In this document: positions 10,106-20,089 of the stretch, piece after piece
How positions within the stretch are numbered: position 1 is the first letter of the stretch
Layout of the letters: each line of letters opens with the position of its first letter
From: Diatrype stigma
Taxonomy: Eukaryota; Ascomycota; Sordariomycetes; Xylariales; Diatrypaceae
Direction of reading: 5' to 3'
Length of the DNA: 64,000 bases
Assembly: GCA_022225965.2 (NCBI GenBank)
Contig: JAKJXP020000115.1
Coordinates: 1 to 64,000 of the forward strand
Program-made: the position numbers and the translations under genes
Notes under the pieces: generated by a model
The model's input: the letters and a program-made list of their open reading frames with translations, nothing else
The model's database searches: none
Told to the model about the DNA's origin: nothing

Positions 10106-11968
10106 CTAAGCCTTGTGCTCGACGAACTCGTTGGACTCGCCTTGGTGGAGGGCGACCTCCTTCTCGACCTGCTCGAGGTTGAGGTGGGCGACCTCGGCCT
10201 CGTCGCCGTCGATGACCTTGGCGAGCTCCTCTAGGGTGGGGCCCTTGGTCTCGACGTACATGAGGTAGACGAAGCAGAGCTCGCCGAAGACCCAGCACGT
10301 GTAGATGAGGTAGAGCTTCCAGCTGTTGTTCTCGCCGAAGCCGTCGAACGCGAGCGGGTTCACGTACGTGTTGAGGCAGAGCGCCGCCTGCACGCAGATG
10401 TTGAGCACCATGAGGCCCTTGGCCCGCAGCTTGTACGGCAGGATCTCGATGGCGTAGCCCACCAGCAGGCCCGACCACGCGATGCTGTAGAACAGCCCGA
10501 ACAGCCAGATGAAGAAGATCATGGCCTTGTCGGCCCCGGGCGCCTGGTGCTGCTCGTAGAGGCCGGCCGACAGCGTCCAGCCAGCCAGGACGCAGACCAT
10601 GCCGCCAGTCGAGGTTAGGAACATCGGCCGTCGGCCGTATTTGTCGACAAGCATTGCCATACCGGCAGAGACAATGAGAGACAATATGGTTTGGCCGCCA
10701 GAAAGCTATCAAGCCGCGTTAAAATGACACAACTTGAAAAAGGGGGTATTTTGTTGGGGGGGGGGGTGGGGGGCGATGAAACGTACACCAAACTTGTCGA
10801 CCTCGCCATGGATGCCGGCTGACTCGTATAACTTGTTGGCATAGTTAGAAATGATGGCATTTCCGGACCACTGCGAGAAGAAACCGAGAGAGATGAGCAC
10901 GAAGAACCGGTAGCGGTTGCCCTTGGTCCTGAAGAAGTCTAGGTAGCTGGCACTTTTCTTGACCTCCATCTCCTTTGCAAGGGTCTCCTTGATTTCGCGG
11001 TATTCGAACTGGACGGTGGGGTCGTTGACGTTACCGTTGGCGTGGTACGTAGCGAGCATGTTTAGGGCCTGGTCGCTCTTGTCATGGGCGATGAGGTATC
11101 GAGGAGACTCTGGCACCCAGTAGATGAAGGTGAGCTGGATTACGGACGGGAGAGCCTGGACGATGCCGGGGATACGCCAGGACCACTCATTACCCAAGTA
11201 GCTCGTACCGAACGCAAGCCACGTCTCAACTGTAGCAACCAGTTAATTGAAAAGCGCCCAGGTGGCATAGGACGATCAGTGAGCACTTACCAATAGCACC
11301 AGCATTCCATAAGGAGTTGTACACGGCAGTCAGGCGTCCTCGGTGCTGAGGGTGGCAGATCTCGGTCAAGAGCATTGGGGAGGAAATCTGAGCTAGACTG
11401 TTGCCAAAGCCTAGCATGACACGACCACCCATGAAGAGACCCATACTTGACGAAAACCCCTGAAGGAAGGCACCAGCAATCATAATCACACAACCGATGG
11501 CAATGGGCAGTTTTCTGCCAAAGTTATCGGCAAGGAACGGTCTACCACCCATTAGGACAAGTAAAGAGCCTGCTGCGAGGAGGTAGGCTCACACAGTTAG
11601 AATGGACGCGATGCTACCAATCTGGTACAGCGCGCCAAGGAGGCCGAGTGTGCCGCCCTGCGGGTTGTCGAAGTAGTCTGTCCACGACTTGAAGACCTGG
11701 ACGGAGTTGAAGAACATGCTGTCGCCGATTGTGAGCACATTGTACCGGCTTAGAGAGACGGCTTCAAAACCGAAGAAAACACGAGCGAAACATACCCATC
11801 ATAGCCAGTCGTGGCCGAGGCCACGGAGAGAACGAAGGCATGCCAGTAGAGCTTCCGCAAGCCAGGCTCCTTCCACCAGTTCACCTTCTCGAAGCTCGGC
11901 GCCTCGTCCTGCGCAACCGCGACGTTGTCCCCTCCGGCCTTCTTCTCCCTGAGCTTGCCGAGCACCAT
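10106..11968 (-). CDS. MFS sugar transporter (lactose permease/cellodextrin-transporter-like)
   Basis: Predicted 540 aa from five exons: 11968-11796, 11748-11593, 11541-11291, 11229-10787, 10705-10106 (introns 47, 51, 61 and 81 nt). The product has about 12 membrane spans and major-facilitator sugar-porter signatures: TGYDGRY after helix 1, DNFGRKLPI in loop 2-3, PESPRYL after helix 6, DKYGRRPMF in loop 8-9 and ETKGPTLEEL after helix 12. The YHANGNVNDPTVQFEYREI segment in the central loop is typical of the LAC12-like and cellodextrin-transporter branch, so a disaccharide or hexose proton symporter in the plasma membrane is likely. The exact substrate cannot be read from sequence. Intron 4 contains an unusual C-tract (poly-G on the plus strand). 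The gene stands alone, without a glycosidase neighbour. Confidence 0.92.
10756..10773. repeat. Poly-G tract in transporter intron 4
   Basis: G11-T-G6 on the plus strand, i.e. a C-rich tract in the sense of the transporter pre-mRNA, 15-30 nt downstream of the intron 4 donor. Confidence 0.8.
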
Positions 11969-14900
11969 CTCGTCTTGTCGGTTTATCTAGCCCCGAACAA
12001 ACTGCCGGAAAAATTGAAGCCGAACGTGTCCTGTCTCTTCCTTGTCAGGCGCGCCGAAGACTTGGCAAAGTTAAGACGTCTTCTTCCCCCCGAGGAACTG
12101 AGCAAAGGTCCGCTTCGACTGACGCTCGTGGAGCAACAATGAAGTTGCGTGCGGTGGTGGAAAGTGAGCGAGGAAGAGACAATGCCAGGCGGCCAGCCAG
12201 CAGGGAGCCCAGCGCAGATATATGGTTTCGTCCGGGGTCTGCAAAGGCGGGCGAGCGGAGCGGCGGCAGTAAGCTGCCCTCAACATGCCCCCGATCTCTG
12301 CCCTGGACTCCTGGCGCCATGGCCTGTTGCTGGGCGGCTTGAAGGTCTGGACCACCCTGTTCTAGATGTGACCCTGGCATGGGGTTGGTGGATACGCTCA
12401 CCCGTGGCTACCCCAAGCTCGTGGCGCCAACCCCAGTCGGGGTATAGACCCGCAGGAGGCTAGGGAGCATGAGATGGACCTTGGTGACTTCGACCCGGAC
12501 AGCTTAGAATCTCGGTTAGGCCAATTGTCGACTTGTCAAGAGCCAAGAACGTCAAGTGGTAAGATGTTGAGTATCGAGGGGGGTTGAAAAGTCTTGGCCG
12601 GTCCTCTTTCACACGCTCCTTGACTACTACTTTACAAGGCAATTATAGGTAGCAGCCACATACACGTACCGAGTCGAATACACTTACAGTTCACTCACCT
12701 TTCGCAGGTTACATATGTAGACCTGCTGCTTATACCAGGATGCTTGAACCAAACACCGGTATCACAAGGAGTTAGTTAGTAGCATTTATAGGTGATGTTA
12801 CAATATAGCTCGACGTAGATCGCTTCTAGAAGCCATGTCCCATAGCGGCAGATATAACGGACAGAATTTATGGCTCATATGTATTTTCGTGTCATCTTTT
12901 GCTCGGTTATGGTCAGAGTGGACTACGCCTGCGCCGAGTGATGCCGGCCGGAACGGACATCCGAAGATTCCATCCTGATACAGGCCAACAGTGATAACGG
13001 ACATCACACGTGCGTACTCAAGCGAGATATACCACTATCTCACCCCGTTTTAAACAGATTCAGGATGCTGAAGAAAGAGGCAAAGTGTCGATATGATCAT
13101 CTCGCTGGAAATGAGTAGCCCCGACCCCTCGCCGAGGACGTAGTTATTAACTACCCACCATGGGCCGTTTAAGTGGTTCCATAGTCCTGGGGGCGGCCGC
13201 ACTCGCGAGCGCCGTTGAAGACGATGCTCTGCAGCAAACAAGAGCATGGGGAAGCGAAATAAGGATTCAATGATATGCATGCCATATGACAAGGGGCGTA
13301 ATACTACGCTGCAGGCGAGCTTCTTTCGCCAAGGGAACAGCATATAAACTAGGTCCGATTAGCTATGGCTTTCTTCGTTGCAGTGCAGGGAAACCGAATT
13401 TATGTAGAGCTAGGTGATTCCTAGCCATACGACCCATGGGCACGATTTCTTCTGCCATTGGTAAAAGCAGTCCACACCTGATGCAGTATATCATTGAGAA
13501 AATAGCATACACACTGCAAGACGGCGAGCCCAGCTTGCCGCTCTTGTCGAGTGGTACTGTTGTTACTCAAGACTGACACAAAAGGAAAGGAATGTGATAC
13601 TTCCTATTCGAGACCTGCCGCTTAATTCCGAGCCCTAAACGGTTAAGATTTTCGATTTAGTGGGTGGCACGAGCGAAGGCACGAAGTCCTCGCTATATAG
13701 CACCGAGCTGTGGTGTGTAAGCTGATAATATTGAGGCTTCCGCCCGTACGCGGTGGCCGCTTGACCACCCTACGTACGCGATCTCACATGAATTATAATA
13801 GCCTACGGCGACTGGAGACTCACTAATAGAGTTGGAGCTGAAGTTGGGGCTGTGATGAACAACCGGGGGAGATCGAGGCACCCCATCTAGGAGGTACTCG
13901 ATGTCAGCTGAAGTTCGGATCTTAGCGCCACCAGCTTTTCGGATAGAAGGCTTCTGTTTCCGGCGTGGCGTTCCAGGAGGAGCAAGCTATGAATTCCCCC
14001 ATAAATGTGTTAAAGAGCCGCACGAAAAGGAGTACGCTGCGTTGAGTCGTCTGGGGAAAGAGCTCTTAGATGGAAGCAAACATTTTTTGTTGTGCTGACT
14101 TGAGTACGTGAATGTCAGGAGACGATCAGAGCCCCGAAGAGCAGGTTAAGACTTGGGTCAGAGGTAGCAAGTGACGATGTAACGCGATTCGTGGGGATTC
14201 TTTCCTCTCCATACCTGTTGATACCCTACACGTCCAATAGTAAGCTGCCGTGCTGCGGCATCTCCATGTATCCACTTACACAGTCACGTACTTACATAGT
14301 ACGTGAAATATCGTACCTCGAGACGGGCACTAGACGTTCAGACGTTTACATACCAAGTAATTACATACTGAGTAATCGGACAAACCCGAAGGAGATCGAA
14401 CTCACGTCGACGGCCCGTAGATGCGAAGTGGAGCTTTCCGATGCTACCTGACGAAGCCTGAGAAATCGCGCCGTATAACGACGCTGTCTGCCTCCTAGCT
14501 GGCAGCTAAAACAGAGTCGTGACAAATATTGGCATCCAGACATCTGAAGTTCGATCTTGAAGTCCAGAGATGATACCTAGATCTCATACTCTGAGCTGCT
14601 TCTATCCTATTCCGCCTTGGCTCCCCTTCACCGTGTGCTAGTTGGATACTTAGTCAGTTGCACTAGCAGTGGCTTGCGATCCCCTGTCAGCGGTGCATTT
14701 ATCCATTTAGCCTAATCCCGGTAGAATGAGCCCCTATCCCGGTACTGAAGTCTGACTATACGCAGTAAGGTTTGCTGCTAAGTATCCCGCACCTGCAGGC
14801 CAGGCCACTCCCCCATTGTCGAATGGGGGACGCTCGACTCTGCTCAGGGATCAAAGGCTCCAGCGCACGTGGCGAAATAGCAGCCTTGCCCGAACACCAT

Positions 14901-15884
14901 AGAGTGAGTACTGGATATCTGACATACGCACCAGATGTATGCACGTATGCAAGGGACATATACACATGTTACGTGCATACAACCTTGAATCCAGCAGTCG
15001 CATTGACGAGCAAATTTGCGAGGGCGTCTGATGCTCAATGTCGAATCAGAAATTGGCCGATATGCATACTATCGTGATGTAGCTGCGGACTGGAGAGCGG
15101 CGAGACGTAGACCAGTCAGATAGACGGTCAGTCTACCAATCGTACCAGAACGGATCCATAATGAGTTTGTTTCTTTCGCCGCATATCTTACTATCCCTTA
15201 ACCACTCCTGCGGAACGCATCCCCTATGTCGAGAACAGGGCCGAATCCCAATACAAGACCTTTCACAGCATACGTAAGCTCATTAGGTGAGAAAAAGACA
15301 ACGGCATGATCACTGGTGAGTCAGATGGTCATCACAGGAACCATCTGTAAGTCTTCTACCAGTGACCGACCACGGATGGAGAGTTCGGCGAATTAGCACC
15401 ACATACTTTATAAGACGTCGTATTACGGTACTTCGTAACCTTGGTGGATTCCCCATTTTCCCTTTGCATCGTGCTAGCTGGCTAGATGTCTACACAGAAC
15501 ATGCTACGTAGTAAGGATGGACGCCCACGTGGTAAGGTGCGAGGCTGGATGCTAGATTTAGCTGATGAGAAGCCAGTACGCTGTGAGCTTCGTTCGCTCT
15601 TGGAAACAGACAATGGAGCATCGCAATAGAAGACGCATGCTCTGGGAAGTAGAATATCATTTATCTATGTTTTGACGCCATGCGCATGCTGCCTGCCTCT
15701 GGAGGGCTGAAAATTTCGCTCCCCCTTCCCCATCCGATGAACCTGACTGACTATCCCCAAACGCCCCCTAACTTTGCCGCGATGAGAAAAGAGCGACCGA
15801 ATGTGGTTCTTTTAGTATACACTCCCCCCTCGCAAGGAGAGGGAGATAGATAACGGATGCGCGGGCCCCACCGGGGGCCCTCCT
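11969..15884. other. Long intergenic region without supported genes
   Basis: Nearly 4 kb with no open frame above about 118 codons and nothing family-like. 12040-12460 is GC-rich and open in several frames at once, with no recognisable product, and is best read as the promoter/5' region of the transporter. Two small inverted repeats are present. One is at 14285-14305 (8-bp arms CACGTACT/AGTACGTG). The other has 10-bp arms at 14937-14946 and 14971-14980. No transposase fragment was recognised. Confidence 0.6.
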
Positions 15885-16260
15885 TCAGACCTGGAAGCCG
15901 AACCCGGCCATGCAGCTCCGGTACTGCTGGATCGTCGACTGGCAATCGCTCGCGGGGTCGGCGGAGTTGGAGAAAAGCATGCATTCGTCGCGCTTGGACT
16001 TCTCGTCCTTGCAGACGCAGCACGGCTGTCGATGGGTACGAGCGCATGGTTAGCAAAGGCTGCTGCAAACGCTTAACTCAAAGCGCGAAGAGGCCGTAAG
16101 ACGAACCTTGGGCTTGGATGCTGCGTCGGCATTGGCGGCGGCGGGCTTGGTGGCCTCGGGCTTAGAGGTGAGAGACGCTATGTGTGACTGTTAGCGGTAG
16201 TGGCAATCGGAGGGTCCGGGAGGAATAGCGCTCACATAGAGAGAAAGATTGCGACGCCAT
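15885..16260 (-). CDS. COX17: Cytochrome c oxidase copper chaperone Cox17
   Basis: Predicted 78 aa from three exons: 16260-16236, 16177-16107, 16025-15885 (introns 58 and 81 nt). Splicing yields the Cox17 hallmark KPCCVCKDEKSKRDEC (C34, C35 and C37 bind and pass on Cu(I)). It also gives the twin CX9C pairs C37/C47 and C60/C70 that form the intermembrane-space coiled-coil-helix-coiled-coil-helix fold, and ends in SCMAGFGF. Cox17 carries copper to Sco1 and Cox11 for cytochrome c oxidase assembly. CX9C proteins are imported by the Mia40 disulfide relay and need no presequence, and none is seen. The N-terminal Ala/Lys/Pro linker is longer than in yeast. A CTG/CAG repeat lies just upstream of the ATG. 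Confidence 0.96.
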
Positions 16261-16285
16261 TGTGACCGTAGGTTCTCGTAGCTAC

Positions 16286-16318
<33 letters not shown>

Positions 16319-16325
16319 CTGCTGG
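16286..16325. repeat. CTG/CAG trinucleotide repeat upstream of COX17
   Basis: About 13 CTG units on the plus strand with one GTG interruption. They read as CAG on the COX17 sense strand, ending 26 nt 5' of its ATG, so they probably lie in the 5' leader or core promoter. Confidence 0.8.
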
Positions 16326-17064
16326 AGGAGGATTTACTTTCTAGATCGTGTCCGGTCTCGCTGGTAATTGTAGATCGTAGATTCGGGTTCATAGATGATT
16401 GACCACGGTGCAGGTGCCCGGTGATTCCTAAATGGCGCCATTGATTGGTAAGGCAAATGCGATAAGGGAGCTCTTATCTAAAACCCGACCCATATCACAT
16501 ATAGTAATAGCTATACTCCCAGAATTAAGGGGCTGGCTCCTAATAGATCTATAAGGATAATGTGTCTGCTGAATTGAAACTGGTTAACTGAGAAGACCGT
16601 ACTCTATGCCCATTACTTACAAACTACTTACGTAGGTGCGTGCCCATATAGATGAAGCCGATGAAGATGAAGCTTTTAAATTGGGAAAAGCACTCGATAA
16701 TTGCATACAAGTGCCGGCCGCCTCACCACCCACTACCCCGCCAACCCCACCAAACATATTTCTGGTTTGGGTAAAACGTCACCAATCGTCAACAAGGCAA
16801 CGTCCAAACATAGTCTCATTAAATATATTTAGGCAGCTATTCGATAACAGGTACCTACCTATTATACATACACTTTCTACCTACTTCGTACATACCTATA
16901 TATCCTTGAAACCGAACGATCCTGCTTCCTGCATCGTACCTATCTGCTTGCCCATCCATCCAGTCCAGTCTTCCGCCAGATCTCTCCGTATTACCTGGTT
17001 GACTTCCTTCCGCAAGACCACGAAGCTCTCCCTACCTACACATTCTCCTAACCGCAAGACAACC
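16326..17064. other. Divergent intergenic region between COX17 and tubulin cofactor A
   Basis: Promoter space for two divergently transcribed genes. It has pyrimidine-rich stretches before the cofactor A ATG. A long open frame from 16636 into the cofactor A exon lacks any recognisable protein upstream of 17065 and is probably chance read-through. Confidence 0.6.
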
Positions 17065-17567
17065 ATGCCCGCGCCCACGCCCCTCACCATCGCGACGCAG
17101 GCCGTGAACCGGCTGGTCAAGGAGGAGAAGTACTACCAGAAGGAGCTGACGCAGCAGACGGAGCGCGTGAAGAAGCTGGAGGCCCAGGCGGCGGACAAGA
17201 GCAACGACAGCGACGGGAACGCCGAGTTCGTGCTCAAACAGGAGGTGAGCAGCAGCCCGGGGGGGAACCCTAACCCCTCACTCCCACCAAAACCACATCA
17301 TAGCCTACTGCTTTCCTTTCTTCTTCCTACATTGCAAGCGCGGGAGATATGCTGACCGGGCGGGCACACAAAAAATAGCGGAAAGCCCTCGAGGAGACCA
17401 AGATGGTTTTCCAGCCCCTCAACGAGAAGATCGCCGAGGCCGTCAGCAGGCTCGAAGAGCAGGTTGCCACGGCCGAGGGCGAGGGCGGTAGCCCCGCCGA
17501 AGAGATCGCCAAAGCGAAGGAGGCCCTGAGCCAGGGGAAGGCGGTGGGCGAGCCGGCGGCTGTGTAA
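17065..17567 (+). CDS. RBL2: Tubulin-specific chaperone A (cofactor A, Rbl2-like)
   Basis: Predicted 122 aa from two exons (17065-17244 and 17379-17567; intron 134 nt). The start PLTIATQAVNRLVKEEKYY and the later KALEETKMVFQPL match the TBCA/Rbl2 family, a small three-helix bundle that binds beta-tubulin after release from CCT and buffers free beta-tubulin in the cytosol. The protein is almost all amphipathic helix with a Lys/Glu-rich surface (EKYYQKELTQQTERVKKLEA). It is slightly longer than yeast Rbl2 because of Gly/Ser/Ala-rich stretches near both ends. The ATG at 17065 (AACCATGC) is the first that gives the family N-terminus. It faces away from COX17. Confidence 0.93.
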
Positions 17568-18026
17568 GGGACTTGGGGGTCCGGAAGGGGGATCGGGAAG
17601 AATCGGGGATGAATTCAGTCGACGAAACGACCTGCATGTACGTGGGTGGTCGTATAGATGCTGGTTGTAGGATTCAGGAAGGAAAGATCGATGATACCAC
17701 ATGAAAGAAAGAAAGAAAGAAAGAAGCAAAGCAGTCAGTGAAGGGGGTGAAGGCAAGGAAGGGTCCAATTCAACTAATAGCTAGCTAGCATGTATTTGAG
17801 CAGCAAAGATATAATTATAGACTGAATGAAGATCAAACCAACAAGCCTTGACCAAACTCTTTTCTTTTTCATTCGCAAATGCGCAAATACGTGCCATGCT
17901 CTCGTTAGGAGGGCGGGTATAATGCTCCTTTCCTCTCCTCTCTGTGCTACTATTACAACTTCTCCGTTCCTCAGCTTAACGTGCGCCTTTATGCCCACGT
18001 CAGACCGTCGGTCTCCGTCCGCCTGC
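17568..18026. other. Convergent 3' intergenic region with GAAA microsatellite
   Basis: Lies between the 3' ends of cofactor A (+) and the THO subunit gene (-). It contains a (GAAA)n run at about 17703-17725 and no supported gene. Long frames crossing it are antisense extensions of the neighbours. Confidence 0.65.
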
Positions 18027-19379
18027 CTATGTCGTATCCATCGTATCGTCCTTCCCCTCGCCCGCCGCCGCCGCCGCTTCTGCCCCCTCAACAGTGATCT
18101 GCGGCGTCTCCCGACTCGCACCAGCCTCCCCAGCATCCTCGCGTGCCTCTTCGTCGCCGGCCATCGGTGTATCGGGTTGCTGCTGCTGCTGCTGCTGCTG
18201 CTGCGAGGCCGACTCGCCCATCTCGACATCCTCCCCTTCCTCAGGCCCTTCCTCTTCTTGGTTCGGTTGCCGGCTTCCGCCCCTAGCGCTGGACACCTGG
18301 CTGCCCGCTCTGGAGAAGCTACCACCACTACCGTCCGGCCTCGGCTTCAGGCCCTCGTCCCCGCCCGTACCGGCAGCGGCAGGGCTATCGGGCCTAGGTG
18401 TACGGTCGCCTCTGCTCCCCGGCCGCGGCGTCGCGCTTCCCTCGCCATCGCCCTTGACCGAGCCCAGCAGAGAACCACTACCGGCGCTGGCGTGATGGTG
18501 TTGGTTATGGTTTTGGTTATGGTTGTGGCTGTGGTTTTGATGCAGAAGATGCTCGGGCCTCGGTGTCGCGTTGCCGCTCTTAGCGGCGGTCGTGCTCCCG
18601 CTCCCGTCCTCGGCGTTGTTCGCAGCCGACGAATCGTCCTGGTTGTTATCGTCCATGCCCTCGCGGCGCTCGACCTCCTCCTTCTCGTCGCGGATGAGGG
18701 CGCGGAGGCGGACGCCCTCGTCGACGAGGCGGCCGAACTGGCCCCGGCGCTCGCGCCACGTGGCGCCGTAGTCGGCGCTCTCGCGCTCGAGCTCGGCGCA
18801 CTCGTCGGCGAGCTTGCGCAGGTTCTGGCGCTGCTCCGCGCGGGGCCGCAGCATGCGGTTGGCCGCGATGCGGTCGGCCAGCTCGTCGAACCGCCGCCGC
18901 CGCGCGAGCGTCTCCCGCGCCGCCTCCAGGTCCCGCCGCAGCTGCCCGTTCGACGCCCGCACCCCGTCCATCGTCCCCAGGATCCGCACCCGGTCCGCCG
19001 CGTACCGCTCCCGCTCCGCCCCGTTCGCCGACGCGAGCAGCTGCAGCCGCGCGATCGCCGAGTCGAACGCCGCGAAGTCGAGCGTGATGTCCTCCTTTAG
19101 GGACTCGATGTCGGCCGCGGATAGCTGGGCGGTGTTGGCATTGTTGTTGTTATTGCTGTTTTCCCCCTGGGTTTCAGCGTTGCCGCCGTTACCGCTGCCG
19201 CTGCCGTTCTCGGGTGGAGGGGTGGGTAGCTTCGTGGTGCTCGGGTTCGTGAAGGCGCCCGGGGCAACGAGCCGTTTGGTCACGCGTTTGAAGGGCTTTT
19301 CTTCGACGTTGAGCAGCCGGATCTTGTGTAGCTCGCCTTCCTCTCGCTCTTCGAGGAGGCCGAATTGTGTCGTAGCCAT
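18027..19379 (-). CDS. THOC7: THO complex subunit 7 family protein
   Basis: Single-exon 450-aa product starting at the ATG at 19379 (MATTQFGLLEE). A possible GTG eight codons upstream is not used. The conserved start FGLLEEREEGELHKIRLLN and VEEKPFKRVTKRL, followed by a long coiled-coil (about residues 85-235, rich in RRR, RDLEAARETL and EKEEVERREG), matches the THO7/Mft1 family. THO couples transcription elongation to mRNA export and limits R-loops in the nucleus. The C-terminal half is low-complexity: His/Asn repeats (NHSHNHNQNHNQ), a Gln run of 9-10 residues encoded by a CTG/CAG tract (18178-18204), and acidic EEEGPEEGEDVEMGE. The coding sequence is very GC-rich, which leaves long spurious open frames on the opposite strand. 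Confidence 0.85.
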   Translation of the reverse strand: MATTQFGLLEEREEGELHKIRLLNVEEKPFKRVTKRLVAPGAFTNPSTTKLPTPPPENGSGSGNGGNAETQGENSNNNNNANTAQLSAADIESLKEDITLDFAAFDSAIARLQLLASANGAERERYAADRVRILGTMDGVRASNGQLRRDLEAARETLARRRRFDELADRIAANRMLRPRAEQRQNLRKLADECAELERESADYGATWRERRGQFGRLVDEGVRLRALIRDEKEEVERREGMDDNNQDDSSAANNAEDGSGSTTAAKSGNATPRPEHLLHQNHSHNHNQNHNQHHHASAGSGSLLGSVKGDGEGSATPRPGSRGDRTPRPDSPAAAGTGGDEGLKPRPDGSGGSFSRAGSQVSSARGGSRQPNQEEEGPEEGEDVEMGESASQQQQQQQQQPDTPMAGDEEAREDAGEAGASRETPQITVEGAEAAAAAGEGKDDTMDTT

Positions 19380-20089
19380 CGTGAAGGTATGTTGGGACGC
19401 CACCGATGTGTGAAGGTGTCGACGTGTCGACGTGTGGAGGTGCGAAGGAGGTGGACGGTGGTGTTCAAGTCACGTTGAAGGATGCGAGGCGTGTGTTAAA
19501 GTAGAAGTTGGTTATAGGATAAGGCACGTACGGACCTAGTCAGGTACCGGTGTATGTAGTGTGAAATATGCCAGCGGGCCAGGTACCGTAACTGATAGCA
19601 ACTGGCGATAACGCAGAGCCGTACCTGCTTCGTATACCTGATAGTTGCATACAGCCATGCAATTGCATCGATGGAGGGTTGGGTAATTAGGAGGTCCTTA
19701 CATAGCGACTCTCAACCTTGAAGCATTTACCCACCCTGCCGACTTAGATACCTCCTAGAGGTTCTGCAAGCACTTTCTCGAGATACCAATAATTAACTAC
19801 CTTAAGAGGTGGATGCCAAACAGTAACAGCAGCAAGGTGAACACGACTGACCATGTTGCGAAAGGTAACGCTTGACCTGATCAGGTCGTGTATTCATCGA
19901 GTTACCTAGCTTCCCCCCTATTCATTCATGCGTACATATACCTTTTATGTAACCCAGTAAATAGAAGGAAAAAGAAGGCTATGCCGTAGTTCTACCTCAT
20001 CACCATAATAATAATAATCATAATAATACCACTACCACTACCACTACCGCCACCCTAACACTTTTGGGTAAGTACCTTTGGGAGATTCC
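19380..20089. other. Intergenic region between THO7 and COG4 genes
   Basis: Upstream of THO7 and downstream of COG4. It contains AAT and CAC/TAC trinucleotide microsatellites at about 20006-20056, near the COG4 3' end. No supported gene. Confidence 0.65.

Noticed and set aside
12045..12463. Overlapping frames upstream of the sugar transporter
   Set aside because: Open in several frames on both strands at once, no family resemblance. Best explained by GC-rich promoter DNA.
16636..17355. 239-codon frame running into tubulin cofactor A
   Set aside because: The first 143 codons have no protein-like features, and the frame reads into the cofactor A intron. The start at 17065 matches the family.
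17826..19100. 424-codon plus-strand frame
   Set aside because: Antisense to the THO subunit 7 gene. Its Arg/Leu/Pro-rich sequence is typical of a GC-rich shadow frame.
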